NCBI RefSeq assembly: GCF_022549355.1
Contig: NZ_JAKZGL010000001.1
Coordinates: 343,138 to 407,137 of the forward strand
Length of the DNA stretch: 64,000 bases
Direction: 5' to 3'
DNA from: Acinetobacter sp. NIPH 2699
GTDB lineage: Bacteria > Pseudomonadota > Gammaproteobacteria > Pseudomonadales > Moraxellaceae
Made by a program: the position numbers and the translations under genes. Positions 1 to 9,142 of the stretch are shown here, piece after piece. Within the stretch, counting starts at the first letter, position 1, and every line of letters begins with the position of its first letter. The notes beneath the pieces were generated by a model, which searched no databases, was not told the DNA's origin, and was given only the letters and a program-made list of their open reading frames with translations.

Positions 1-562
1 GCATAAAGTCTTTAATTGGGTCAGCCAAACTCAATAAACGCAATAAATTGCTCACCGTCGTACGGGCTTTACCCACTGTTTCAGCAATCTCTTGATGACT
101 TAGACCAAACTCTTCATGGAAACGTTGTAAGGCTAGGGCTTGATCAATCGGGTTTAAGTCTTGACGTTGAATATTTTCAATCAATGCCAATGCAATCGCG
201 ACTTGATCATTTAACTCACGCACAATGGCAGGAATTTCAGTCAACCCAGCCATCTTTGCCGCACGCCAGCGACGCTCACCCGCAATAATTTCATAAGGAT
301 GCTGTTCGTCATCCACAGGACGAATCACGATCGGTTGCATCACACCATGTTTTTCAATCGAGGATGCAAGCTCTTGTAAGTCTTGCTCCTGAATAAAGCG
401 ACGTGGTTGATACTCGCCACGTTTCAATAAATTGACATCAATCTGCTTGAGTTGACCATGATCTAAGGCTTGTGCTTCTAGTTGCAATTTTTCTTTCTGA
501 ATTGAACCCAGTAGCGCATCTAAACCACGACCTTTAGCCAACCCGCGTTTTTTGATGCTCAT
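1..562 (-). CDS. parB: Chromosome partitioning protein ParB (3' end outside window)
   Basis: This is a centromere-binding partner of ParA that loads at parS sites and helps segregate the replicated origin. The first about 187 residues are visible. They include the N-terminal run KKRGLAKGRGLDALLG and the ParB nuclease-like box GERRWRAAKMAGL. An ENIQRQDLNPIDQA stretch and a helix-turn-helix of the type GLSHQEIAETVGKARTTVSNLLRLL follow. The ATG overlaps the parA stop codon as ATGA, so the two are translationally coupled. The C-terminal dimerisation domain lies beyond base 1. Family assignment is secure; the gene is cut by the window, not truncated biologically. Confidence 0.95.
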   Translation of the reverse strand, partial: MSIKKRGLAKGRGLDALLGSIQKEKLQLEAQALDHGQLKQIDVNLLKRGEYQPRRFIQEQDLQELASSIEKHGVMQPIVIRPVDDEQHPYEIIAGERRWRAAKMAGLTEIPAIVRELNDQVAIALALIENIQRQDLNPIDQALALQRFHEEFGLSHQEIAETVGKARTTVSNLLRLLSLADPIKDFM

Positions 563-1341
563 ACAGCAGTTCCTTTTTTCACTTTACTTTTCTTCAATAT
601 TTCTGCGGCTAAATTCAAATATGCAACCGCACCTTTTGAACTTTTTTCAAAATAGATCACAGGCAAACCATGTGCAGGTGCTTCAGCCAAGCGGATATTC
701 CTCGGTACAACAGTATCATACAGTTTCTTACCGAAATATTGCTCCAACTCTGCTGAGACATCTCGTGTCAATGCATTACGAGCATCGTACATGGTACGTA
801 ATACCCCAACAATTTCCAAGTTTGGATTAAGGGCTTTTTGTATACGATCAATTGTTTGTGTTAAGTCAGCCAAACCTTCCAAAGCATAGTATTCACATTG
901 CATAGGAATAATCACGCCATTGACAGCCGCCAAGGCATTGACCGTAATGAGACTTAAACTTGGTGCACAATCAACAATAATATAGTCATACGATGCAGCA
1001 ACTTCCTGCAACGCATTTTTAAGAATAAACTCTCTACCTTCTTGCTCTGCAATTGCAAGTTCAACCCCTGCAAGCTCACGATTTGCACCAAGAACTTTAT
1101 AACCGACTTCTGCCTTTTGAATTGCAGTCTCAATCGGAACTTCTCCCAAAAGGACGTCGGTTATTGAATAAAGTAAATCATTTTTTTGAACGCCAGACCC
1201 CATCGTGGCATTGCCCTGTGAGTCCATATCAACCAACAAGACACGTTTCTTTAAGATCGCCAAAGACGCAGCAAGATTTACTGCTGTCGTGGTTTTCCCT
1301 ACACCACCTTTTTGGTTCGCAATCGCAATAATTTGAGCCAT
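559..1341 (-). CDS. parA: Chromosome partitioning ATPase ParA (Soj)
   Basis: ParA is a Walker-type cytoskeletal ATPase that moves ParB-parS complexes over the nucleoid. The 260-aa protein begins with a deviant Walker A motif, KGGVGKTT, at about residues 11-18. A DMDSQGNAT signature and the switch-like IVDCAPSLSLITVNAL follow. Length is typical of chromosomal (short, no N-terminal HTH) ParA. It sits 18 bp downstream of rsmG and overlaps parB by 4 bp. The order rsmG-parA-parB near the origin is common in gammaproteobacteria. Confidence 0.96.
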   Translation of the reverse strand: MAQIIAIANQKGGVGKTTTAVNLAASLAILKKRVLLVDMDSQGNATMGSGVQKNDLLYSITDVLLGEVPIETAIQKAEVGYKVLGANRELAGVELAIAEQEGREFILKNALQEVAASYDYIIVDCAPSLSLITVNALAAVNGVIIPMQCEYYALEGLADLTQTIDRIQKALNPNLEIVGVLRTMYDARNALTRDVSAELEQYFGKKLYDTVVPRNIRLAEAPAHGLPVIYFEKSSKGAVAYLNLAAEILKKSKVKKGTAV

Positions 1342-1359
1342 GATTACCCTTAATATTTT

Positions 1360-1995
1360 TTATTGAATACGTTGAAGTAAAAGTAAATGACGTTGTTCAT
1401 CTAATCTTGGTACACGAAGTTCTATCACTTTACACGAATATTCATTTTCCAGCTGCTCAACCTCATCCGCTGGGATCAAGCCTTTCATCGCAGCAATAAT
1501 ACTTTGCTCATGCATATAGGGTTGTGCCGCATCTACAAAGTCCGACAATGATGCAAAAGCACGACTTGTAATGACATCGAAATGACCAAGCTCATCAATA
1601 CTGTCTTCATTTTCAACACGTGTTTGCACTGCAATTACATTTTTTAGTTTCAAATCAGCAATAAATTGTTTTAGAAAACGAATCTTCTTCCCATTTGAAT
1701 CTAATAGTACACAAGAACGTTCTGGTTGACATAATGCAATGATCATGCCTGGCATACCGCCACCTGTACCCACATCCAACAAACGCCCCTGTGGTAAATC
1801 ATTTAAGATACTTAAACTATCTAATAAATGTTTAACCAACATTTCTTTAGGGTCACGAATGGCGGTTAGGTTATATGCCTTATTCCATAGCACCAAAGCA
1901 TCTTGATATTTCAATAAGAGTGTTAGGGCTTCTTCACTTAGGTTGAGACCTAGAGCTTGACTACCTTGCTTTAATTCTTGAAAAAAAGGATGCAT
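1360..1995 (-). CDS. rsmG: 16S rRNA (guanine-527-N7)-methyltransferase RsmG
   Basis: RsmG (GidB) is an AdoMet-dependent methyltransferase that modifies G527 of 16S rRNA; loss is known to give low-level streptomycin resistance. The SAM-binding loop DVGTGGGMPGM is visible at about residues 72-82, followed by LLDSNGKKIRFLKQ and the ITSRAFASL segment. The open frame extends 18 codons upstream to 2049, but the family starts at MHPFFQEL, giving 211 aa with ATG at 1995. It is the first gene of an rsmG-parA-parB run. Confidence 0.94.
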   Translation of the reverse strand: MHPFFQELKQGSQALGLNLSEEALTLLLKYQDALVLWNKAYNLTAIRDPKEMLVKHLLDSLSILNDLPQGRLLDVGTGGGMPGMIIALCQPERSCVLLDSNGKKIRFLKQFIADLKLKNVIAVQTRVENEDSIDELGHFDVITSRAFASLSDFVDAAQPYMHEQSIIAAMKGLIPADEVEQLENEYSCKVIELRVPRLDEQRHLLLLQRIQ

Positions 1996-2169
1996 AACAG
2001 TGCGACATCTCGATAAACTTGCTGTGCAGTATACCGATTTCTGATACAAGGCACAGCAGGACTTGTTGAACGATTATGCAGTTAAACATTTACAAGCATG
2101 ATAAACTGCACAATCCTTTAAGTTTTTGTCTTTTCTTATGCAAATCACAGATAGACAAAGCATTTTTTA

Positions 2170-2859
2170 TTATGCAAAGACACCTTGCTTGATTTGTTGA
2201 TCAAGCTGCTCCAAACGCTCTGGCGTACCAACATCCACCCAGATTGCTTGCATCTTTTCAGCAGAAACCTGTTGTTGTTGCATCGCCTGCTTGAGTAAGG
2301 GCGCCAATGGACGCTTGCCATTTTCCAAACCTGCAAACATTTGCGGAGACAATAGAGCAACACCACTATAAGTGAGTGCCTCACCCAATTGCTGTTGCTC
2401 AAAAGTATATGCCAAATCATTCGAAAGAATAAAATCGCCGTTTAAATGTTGCGGTGGGTTTTCTACCAATACTAAATGTGCTTGTTTATGATCAAGCTTA
2501 ACATTCAATAATGAAGAAAAATCCATCGTTGTCCACACATCACCATTAACCAAGATAAATGGTTCATTACCCAACAATGGCAATGCATTGATGATTCCAC
2601 CCGCTGTTTCCAAGCCTTCGCCCTCATGTGACCAAAGAATGGTTACGCCAAATTCAGAACCATCACCTAAAGCAGCAACAAGTTTTTCAGCTAACCAAGC
2701 CGTATTAATAACAATTTCAGTCACACCGATTTGTTGCAGCTTTTCAATATGCCAGACAATCAATGGCTTTCCACCAACATCTAATAAAGGCTTTGGTGTA
2801 TGTAAGGTCAAGGGACGCATACGATTGCCAAGACCTGCCGCAAGAATCATCGCTTTCAT
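2170..2859 (-). CDS. murU: N-acetylmuramate alpha-1-phosphate uridylyltransferase MurU
   Basis: MurU converts MurNAc-1-phosphate and UTP to UDP-MurNAc in a peptidoglycan-recycling shortcut that bypasses MurA, the fosfomycin target. The 229-aa protein opens with the nucleotidyltransferase signature MILAAGLGNRMRPLT and the PKPLLDVGGKPLI sugar-nucleotide site. A metal-binding VNGDVW motif lies near residue 105. Its ATG shares one base with the amgK stop codon (TAATG), so the pair is translationally coupled. The amgK-murU order next to lptD matches Pseudomonas, which supports MurU over a generic NDP-sugar pyrophosphorylase. Confidence 0.9.
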   Translation of the reverse strand: MKAMILAAGLGNRMRPLTLHTPKPLLDVGGKPLIVWHIEKLQQIGVTEIVINTAWLAEKLVAALGDGSEFGVTILWSHEGEGLETAGGIINALPLLGNEPFILVNGDVWTTMDFSSLLNVKLDHKQAHLVLVENPPQHLNGDFILSNDLAYTFEQQQLGEALTYSGVALLSPQMFAGLENGKRPLAPLLKQAMQQQQVSAEKMQAIWVDVGTPERLEQLDQQIKQGVFA

Positions 2860-3872
2860 TATGCTGCAACCTCGTAATCGCCATATTTAACAATAAACTT
2901 TGGCATGACCACATCACGAATAAATTGCATAAAATCATTTAACTCATCATAGCCTTGACTTTCTTCAAGCAAATACCACATGACTCGAGGTAAATCATTT
3001 AAATAGCCAGATTTGCCATCACGCTCAAATAAACGTACAAAAATCCCTAGAATTTTAAGATGACGTTGAATCGCCATCAGATCCGCATCGCGTTTGAATT
3101 GTTCAAAACTACGATTTTCTTTCGCAGAATCAGGTAACAAGCGATAAAACACGTCAAACCATTGATACACACGTTCAGCGTTCCATTGCACATAAGCATC
3201 ACGTGTAATCGAGATCAGATCATAAGTATCCGCACCAATCACAGCATCTTGAAAGTCGATCACCCCTAAAGCCTGTTCATTTTCAATTTTCATTAAATTA
3301 CGACTATGAAAATCACGATGAACAATCACTTGAGGCTGATTGGTCGCCTCAATCGCCAGAAAGTCGAATGCTTGCTCAATGGTTTCAAGCTGCTGCTCTG
3401 TAGGCTGGATCTTCAAAGAAGGTAACAGCCACTCCGTCAATAAACGCATTTCCGTCATTAACTTTTCATACGAATACGCAGGTAAATGATTTCGACCATC
3501 AATTTCCTGCAACTCAATCAACTGCTGAAAACTTTGTGCATAGTATTGATCAACCGTTTCATCATTGAGCAATGTTGACAATACAACATCACCAAAATCC
3601 TCTAACAGCAGCAAACCTTGCGCTAAGTCTTTTGCAATGATATGTGGCACTCGAACACCATGCTGATCAAAGAACTCATCAATACTCACAAATGGAATAC
3701 AATCTTCTTTTTCAGGAGGCGCATCCATGAGCATATATGTTTTGTTTTGTAACTTGATTCGCGCATAGCGACGGAAGCTAGCATCACCTGCTAAAAAGCT
3801 GATCTCGAACTGATCAGATTGCAGTGTGGTATGCAGCCAAGTTTGTATCAATTGTTCACGTTGTGTATTCAT
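2859..3872 (-). CDS. amgK: Anomeric MurNAc/GlcNAc kinase AmgK
   Basis: AmgK is a cytoplasmic sugar kinase that phosphorylates MurNAc (and GlcNAc) at the anomeric carbon, feeding MurU. It has an aminoglycoside-phosphotransferase fold: an N-terminal ATP-binding lobe with GDASFRRYARI, then the Brenner-type motif VIVHRDFHSRNLM and the metal-binding GVIDFQDAVIGADTYDL. I chose the ATG at 3872 (337 aa); the frame only extends to a TTG two codons upstream. It lies divergent from lptD, with about 120 bp between them to hold both promoters. Confidence 0.9.
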   Translation of the reverse strand: MNTQREQLIQTWLHTTLQSDQFEISFLAGDASFRRYARIKLQNKTYMLMDAPPEKEDCIPFVSIDEFFDQHGVRVPHIIAKDLAQGLLLLEDFGDVVLSTLLNDETVDQYYAQSFQQLIELQEIDGRNHLPAYSYEKLMTEMRLLTEWLLPSLKIQPTEQQLETIEQAFDFLAIEATNQPQVIVHRDFHSRNLMKIENEQALGVIDFQDAVIGADTYDLISITRDAYVQWNAERVYQWFDVFYRLLPDSAKENRSFEQFKRDADLMAIQRHLKILGIFVRLFERDGKSGYLNDLPRVMWYLLEESQGYDELNDFMQFIRDVVMPKFIVKYGDYEVAA

Positions 3873-3990
3873 TTGCAATAAAATCTAAAACTAGCTGAGA
3901 TTTTGAAAGCTTAAGTGTAGCCACTTATCAACTTTTTCTCTATGATGCGACAATAATTAATTGTGAATTAGCGTATTGGTTAATGAGACA

Positions 3991-6465
3991 ATGAAACATC
4001 AGTTTAAATATAATCCTTTAGCAACTGCTATTTTGACACTCTTGTGTGGCGGCTCGATTCAATCAAGTCTCGCAGCGGACAAACTTGTGCCGTTTACGTC
4101 TCATGCCTCTACGCTTGACAATACACAGCTCAAAGCCATTGCTCAGCAAGATCAAGAAACTTACGCTGGAGAAAAATTTTTCCAGCAATATTACGTTGAC
4201 AAATCTGCGCCAGAAGCACAATTACGTAACAATCAATATTTAAGTTCATCTTTCTGTCAAGGCACTTGGATTACACCAATCAATCCAGTAACGAAAACTG
4301 CCGATCAAAATGCAACAACCTCAGTTATTACAGCAGATTATGGACATTATGATCCAAATGGTGATTCTGTTTTACAAGGTAATGTTGTGATTGATCAAGA
4401 AGGCCGAATGATTCGTGCGGATAAAGTCATCCTTGATTCCACGCAAACCCATGCCAATGCACAAGGGCGTGTTCAACTCGCACAAGCAGGTTTACTCACC
4501 CAAAGTGATCAGATCAACTATAATTTAAAAACTCAAACAGGTGATTTAAACAATAGTTTTTATATCACCGAACAACAACATGCACATGGTCATGCCAACC
4601 AAATTCGACGTCAAAATGAAAACTTAGTGATCTTAACGGATGCAAGTTACACTGCATGCCCACCTGGCCAGAAACCAGCATGGAAAATTCAAGCCAAGCA
4701 GATTGAACTGAATCAAGAGACTGGGCGTGGTGTTACACGTGGTACAAAACTCTATGTAAAAGATGTGCCTGTACTTGCTGTACCCTATTTTAACTTCCCC
4801 ATAGATGACCGACGCACCACAGGTATTCTAAGCCCCAACTTCGGCTATAGTAACGATGGCGGTATCCAACTCTCCGTCCCCGTCTATCTCAACCTAGCAC
4901 CGAACTACGACTTAACGCTGACACCTAGCTTTATGAGTGAGCGCGGCACTAAACTGGATGCTGATTTCGGCTATATGACAGAAAATTTTGGTGCTGGTCG
5001 AATTTGGGGTGGTTATTTACCAAGCGACAAAGAGTATGACAAAGAAAATCGCTCTGATTTACATTTTCTCCATAACTGGAAGATCAATGATCAGTGGTCG
5101 ACCAACCTAGAATACAACTATGCTTCTGATAAGGACTATTTCTCCGATTTTGATACCAGTCCAAACTCTAAAACTGATTTAAACTTACGTCGTGCTTGGG
5201 AACTCAACTATCAAAATGGTATTCCTGGACTAAAAGCGCAATTAAAGGTCGAGGATTTCCAAACCTTGGATAAAACCATCGAGGATGCTGATCGACCTTA
5301 TGCTCGACTTCCGCAATTTTTATTAAATTATGTTACTGGGAACCCACAAGGCCTACAGTATGAGTTTAATAATGATACGGCTTATTTCAAAAAATCCATT
5401 AGTGATGGCTCTGCCTTAGAATCCAGTGGTACGCGTATTTACAACCAGTTTGCTGTACGTTATAACCACATTACACCATCTTGGTTTTATGTCATTCCAG
5501 AAGTATCTGTACGCAGCATTAATACTTTTTATGACCGAGATTCCAAGGAAGGCCGTGGGCTTGCCGCTTCTGATGATTTAGAAAAATCTGTGGTTGTTCC
5601 ACAATTCACTTTAGCAACTGGTCTTACTTTTGAAAAAGATGGTAAATACTTACAGAGCATTTCTCCACGTGCTTTTTATGCATATTCACCCTATAAGAAG
5701 CAAGACGATTATCCAAACTTTGACTCAACTTCAGCTTCGATCAGCTACGATCAGCTATTCAACCCTTACCGCTTTTATGGGCATGACCGCTTAGAAGATA
5801 ATAACTTTTTATCTTTAGGGGTAACCTATAGTCTATTAGATACGGAAGGTTTAGAACGTATTCGTGCAAGTGTTGGTCAAAGTTATTATTTCAAAGATCG
5901 CCGTGTCAGCTTAAATGAAGAGCTAGATCAATTTGATACACAAAGCCGCACCGGACCAATTGTAAGTGTGTCTAGCCAACTGAATCAAAACTTTACCATT
6001 AACGCAAATTCAGCTTGGATGTCGAATGGAGAGAATGCTCAACGTGATGTCCAAGCTTATTACACAGGTGATAAAGGTAATCTATACAATCTAGGTTATT
6101 TCTACAGAAAAGATATTAAAGATCGACAAGATGCTTATGACCAAGTTGTTGCATCCTTTATACAACCTGTAAAAGATAATTGGCGTATTATGGGCCATGC
6201 TCAATACGACCTAGACAACAATCTGATGCGAGAATATTTACTTGGCGTAAATTACGAATCATGTTGTTGGGCTGTCTCAGTTTATGGTCGCTCTTACTAT
6301 AACGATCTGGATGATCCAAACCTTCCAGACGTACGTAGAAAACGCGCTGTCATGGCTGAGTTCACCCTTAAAGGTCTAGGCGCTTTAAACAATAAACTCG
6401 CCTCTCTTCTTGAGAATAGAGTTTTAGGTTTTAACAAAATCAATCAATCTTGGACACAACGTTAA
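3991..6465 (+). CDS. lptD: LPS-assembly outer-membrane protein LptD
   Basis: LptD is the beta-barrel of the LptDE translocon that places lipopolysaccharide or lipooligosaccharide in the outer leaflet. The 824-aa product starts with a signal peptide (TAILTLLCGGSIQSSLA). A jellyroll OstA/LptA-like domain follows (about residues 110-270; GHYDPNGDSVLQGNVVIDQEGRMIRADKV). The long C-terminal barrel is rich in aromatic-terminated strands. A late CCW pair and an early SFCQGTW cysteine are candidates for the disulphides of this family. I preferred the ATG at 3991 over a TTG five codons upstream. The stop overlaps the surA start. Confidence 0.95.
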   Translation: MKHQFKYNPLATAILTLLCGGSIQSSLAADKLVPFTSHASTLDNTQLKAIAQQDQETYAGEKFFQQYYVDKSAPEAQLRNNQYLSSSFCQGTWITPINPVTKTADQNATTSVITADYGHYDPNGDSVLQGNVVIDQEGRMIRADKVILDSTQTHANAQGRVQLAQAGLLTQSDQINYNLKTQTGDLNNSFYITEQQHAHGHANQIRRQNENLVILTDASYTACPPGQKPAWKIQAKQIELNQETGRGVTRGTKLYVKDVPVLAVPYFNFPIDDRRTTGILSPNFGYSNDGGIQLSVPVYLNLAPNYDLTLTPSFMSERGTKLDADFGYMTENFGAGRIWGGYLPSDKEYDKENRSDLHFLHNWKINDQWSTNLEYNYASDKDYFSDFDTSPNSKTDLNLRRAWELNYQNGIPGLKAQLKVEDFQTLDKTIEDADRPYARLPQFLLNYVTGNPQGLQYEFNNDTAYFKKSISDGSALESSGTRIYNQFAVRYNHITPSWFYVIPEVSVRSINTFYDRDSKEGRGLAASDDLEKSVVVPQFTLATGLTFEKDGKYLQSISPRAFYAYSPYKKQDDYPNFDSTSASISYDQLFNPYRFYGHDRLEDNNFLSLGVTYSLLDTEGLERIRASVGQSYYFKDRRVSLNEELDQFDTQSRTGPIVSVSSQLNQNFTINANSAWMSNGENAQRDVQAYYTGDKGNLYNLGYFYRKDIKDRQDAYDQVVASFIQPVKDNWRIMGHAQYDLDNNLMREYLLGVNYESCCWAVSVYGRSYYNDLDDPNLPDVRRKRAVMAEFTLKGLGALNNKLASLLENRVLGFNKINQSWTQR

Positions 6466-7772
6466 TGAAGATAAAACCTTTTCAACATATCTTTAGAGCC
6501 ACTGTTCTCGCTGCCCTAATTTCTTCATCAATGCAAAGCTTTGCTCAACCTACGGATGAGGTTGTTGCGATTGTGGATAATAGTGTCATTCTTAGAAGTG
6601 ATTTAGAGCAAGGAATTGCCGAAACTGAACATCAATTAAAAGCGCAGAATAAGCCTGTTCCACCGCAACAATACTTACAAATGCAGGTTTTAGATCAACT
6701 TATTGTTCGTGAAGCTCAGCTAGAGCAAGTAAAACGGTATGGTATTAAAGCTGATGAAAACAGTTTAAATGCTGCTGTATTAAGAGTTGCAAACCAATCT
6801 GGAGCGAGCACGCTCTCTGCTTTCCAACAAAAGCTAGATGCGATTGCACCGGGCACTTATGAAAATTTACGTAACCGCATTGCGGAAGATCTCGCAATTG
6901 GTCGTCTACGTCAACAACAAGTCATGTCTCGTATCAAATTCAGCGACAATGATGTTGAGAATTTCTTAAACTCACCAGAAGGTCAAGCTGCACTTGGCAC
7001 ACAAGTTCATGTGATCCATATGCGTATTTCTGGTGAAAACACCGCTGACGTACAAAAAGTAGCTCAAGAAGTAAGAAAATCACTAACCACAAGTGATGAT
7101 CCTAAAGCGATTAGTAGCAAGCTCTCGACTTCAACAGTTACCGTTGATGGTGCTGATATGGGCTTCCGCTCTTTATCAGATATTCCAACCGAGTTATCTG
7201 CTCGCATCACTCCATTAAAAGTCGGACAGACCACTGAACTGGTTAACGTTCGTGATGGTACACATGTATTGAAATTACTTGATCGCAAACAAAATGATCA
7301 AAAAGCCCTAATACCCCAATATCAAACACGCCATATTCTGATTCAATCCTCAGAGGTCGTCAGCCTCGATCGTGCCAAGCAAATGATTGATAGCCTCTAT
7401 AATCGAGTCAAGGCTGGTGAAGATTTTGCGACACTGGCAGCAACTTTCTCTAATGATCCTGGTTCAGCTCGTGATGGAGGAAGTCTAGGTTGGGTGAGTC
7501 CAGGCGTAATGGTGCCAGAGTTTGACAAAGTTATGACTACCATACCAACTGGACAAATTAGCGAACCATTCCAGAGTCAATTCGGCTGGCATATTTTAGA
7601 AGTTACGGATACTCGTCAACAAGATATGACCAAAGAAGCTCAAGAGCGAATGGCTCGTCAAATCTTAGGTGAACGTCAATTTGATATGGAAGTTGATAGC
7701 TGGACGCGCGAACTTCGCGCGAACGCCTATGTTGAAATCAAAGATGTCGGCTTAGATGCAAAAGCACAATAA
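6465..7772 (+). CDS. surA: Periplasmic chaperone and peptidyl-prolyl isomerase SurA
   Basis: SurA escorts unfolded outer-membrane proteins, LptD among them, across the periplasm. The 435-aa protein has a signal peptide ending near MQSFAQ and an N-terminal chaperone domain starting DEVVAIVDNSVILRSDLE. Two parvulin repeats follow. The first (about 170-275) is divergent. The second (about 285-385) carries RHILIQS, GEDFATLAATFSNDPGSARDGG and the FQSQFGWHILEV ending. The ATG overlaps the lptD stop as TAATG, so both are probably made from one transcript. A strong terminator follows. Confidence 0.95.
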   Translation: MKIKPFQHIFRATVLAALISSSMQSFAQPTDEVVAIVDNSVILRSDLEQGIAETEHQLKAQNKPVPPQQYLQMQVLDQLIVREAQLEQVKRYGIKADENSLNAAVLRVANQSGASTLSAFQQKLDAIAPGTYENLRNRIAEDLAIGRLRQQQVMSRIKFSDNDVENFLNSPEGQAALGTQVHVIHMRISGENTADVQKVAQEVRKSLTTSDDPKAISSKLSTSTVTVDGADMGFRSLSDIPTELSARITPLKVGQTTELVNVRDGTHVLKLLDRKQNDQKALIPQYQTRHILIQSSEVVSLDRAKQMIDSLYNRVKAGEDFATLAATFSNDPGSARDGGSLGWVSPGVMVPEFDKVMTTIPTGQISEPFQSQFGWHILEVTDTRQQDMTKEAQERMARQILGERQFDMEVDSWTRELRANAYVEIKDVGLDAKAQ

Positions 7773-7792
7773 GTACCAACGCCTCCTACAAG

Positions 7793-7823
7793 AAAAATGC
7801 TAGCTTATCGCTAGCATTTTTTT
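7793..7823 (+). terminator. Rho-independent terminator of lptD-surA
   Basis: A perfect stem TGCTAGC/GCTAGCA with a 5-nt loop is followed by seven T residues. It lies about 20 bp after the surA stop codon. A run of A on the 5' side could let it act on the opposite strand too. Confidence 0.9.
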
Positions 7824-7839
7824 ATATTTCGGGTCATCA

Positions 7840-7872
7840 AAAAAATAGCGACAATGAATTGCCGCTGTTTTT
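7840..7872 (-). terminator. Rho-independent terminator of fbaA
   Basis: On the minus strand the stem AGCGGCAAT/ATTGTCGCT (one G-U pair) is closed by a 2-nt loop TC and followed by a T-run. It lies about 20 bp downstream of the fbaA stop. Confidence 0.8.
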
Positions 7873-7890
7873 TAATTCATCACAAATAGA

Positions 7891-8928
7891 TTATTTGTAA
7901 CGATCTACCATTTTCTCTAAAGAAATTGGACGAATCTTGTCTGCATTACCCGCAGTACCGAATGCTTCATAGCGTGCAACACAAATGTCTTTCATTGCTT
8001 CAACAGTTTCACCAAAGAATTTACGTGGGTCAAACTCACTTGGTTTCTCAGCCATCATGCGACGCATTGCACCAGTAGAAGCCAAACGCAAATCGGTATC
8101 AATATTAATCTTACGCACACCATGCTTAATCGCTTCTACAAGCTGCTCTACAGGCACACCATAAGTTTCTTTAATATCACCACCATATTGGTTAATCACA
8201 GCCAACCACTCTTGTGGAACAGAGCTTGAGCCATGCATAACAAGATGCGTGTTTGGCAAAGCAGTATGAATCTCTTTAATACGATCAATCGCCAAGATAT
8301 CGCCTGTAGGTGGACGAGTAAACTTGTACGCACCATGCGAAGTACCTACAGCAATCGCCAAAGCATCAACATTGGTGTCAGCAACAAACTGAGTTGCTTC
8401 TTCAACAGATGTTAATAACTGAGAATGGTCAAGTACACCTTCAGCGCCTACACCATCTTCCTCACCTGCCAAACCAGTCTCAAGGCTACCTAAACAGCCA
8501 ATCTCACCTTCAACAGAAACACCACATGCATGCGCCAATGCAACCACACGACGTGTTACATCAACATTATAATCATACGACGTAGGCGTTTTACCATCTA
8601 CACCCAATGAACCATCCATCATGACTGAGCTAAAGCCCAACTGAATCGAACGCTGGCAAATATCAGGACTTGTACCATGATCTTGATGCATTACCACAGG
8701 AATATGTGGCCACTCTTCAATCGCCGCTAAAATAAGATGACGTAAGAAAGGTGCACCTGCATATTTACGCGCACCAGCCGAAGCTTGCACGATTACAGGT
8801 GAATTTGTCGCATCTGCAGCAAGCATAATTGCGCGCATTTGTTCTAAGTTGTTTACGTTAAACGCTGGTACGCCGTAGTTATGTTCTGCAGCGTGATCCA
8901 AGAGCTGGCGCATCGAGATTAGAGCCAT
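7891..8928 (-). CDS. fbaA: Class II fructose-1,6-bisphosphate aldolase
   Basis: This zinc enzyme cleaves fructose-1,6-bisphosphate into dihydroxyacetone phosphate and glyceraldehyde-3-phosphate; in glucose non-fermenting bacteria it works mainly in gluconeogenesis. The 345-aa sequence shows the metal-binding HQDHG segment at about residues 81-85, the VEGEIGCLG active-site region, and [26 protein letters not shown]. It belongs to the longer (about 345-aa, Calvin-cycle-type) subclass. A good Shine-Dalgarno (GGAGG) precedes the ATG. It is a single-gene unit with its own terminator. Confidence 0.95.
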   Translation of the reverse strand: MALISMRQLLDHAAEHNYGVPAFNVNNLEQMRAIMLAADATNSPVIVQASAGARKYAGAPFLRHLILAAIEEWPHIPVVMHQDHGTSPDICQRSIQLGFSSVMMDGSLGVDGKTPTSYDYNVDVTRRVVALAHACGVSVEGEIGCLGSLETGLAGEEDGVGAEGVLDHSQLLTSVEEATQFVADTNVDALAIAVGTSHGAYKFTRPPTGDILAIDRIKEIHTALPNTHLVMHGSSSVPQEWLAVINQYGGDIKETYGVPVEQLVEAIKHGVRKINIDTDLRLASTGAMRRMMAEKPSEFDPRKFFGETVEAMKDICVARYEAFGTAGNADKIRPISLEKMVDRYK

Positions 8929-9054
8929 AATATCCTCCCAGGTAATGCGCCATATTCTACATGCTGATCTATTTCAATTCAGCAACTAATCACAGGATTT
9001 CAAAAAAAAACCTGAATCTTTTGTGTAATTTGCGTATCAAGACACACTTGCCAA

Positions 9055-9087
9055 TAAAAAAGACCAAATCACAAAATGATTTAGTCT
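9055..9087 (-). terminator. Rho-independent terminator of rhlB
   Basis: Minus-strand stem AGACTAAATCA/TGATTTGGTCT (one G-T wobble) with a 5-nt loop TTTTG, followed by a T-run. It sits about 55 bp after the helicase stop codon. Confidence 0.8.
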
Positions 9088-9142
9088 CCCGCATATCTAA
9101 TGTTTGGCTTTACAATCACCAAAACCCTCTATTTACCTAGAT

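Noticed and set aside
2145..2420. 91-codon minus-strand frame overlapping murU
   Set aside because: Out of frame with murU and without coding features; murU motifs settle the reading.
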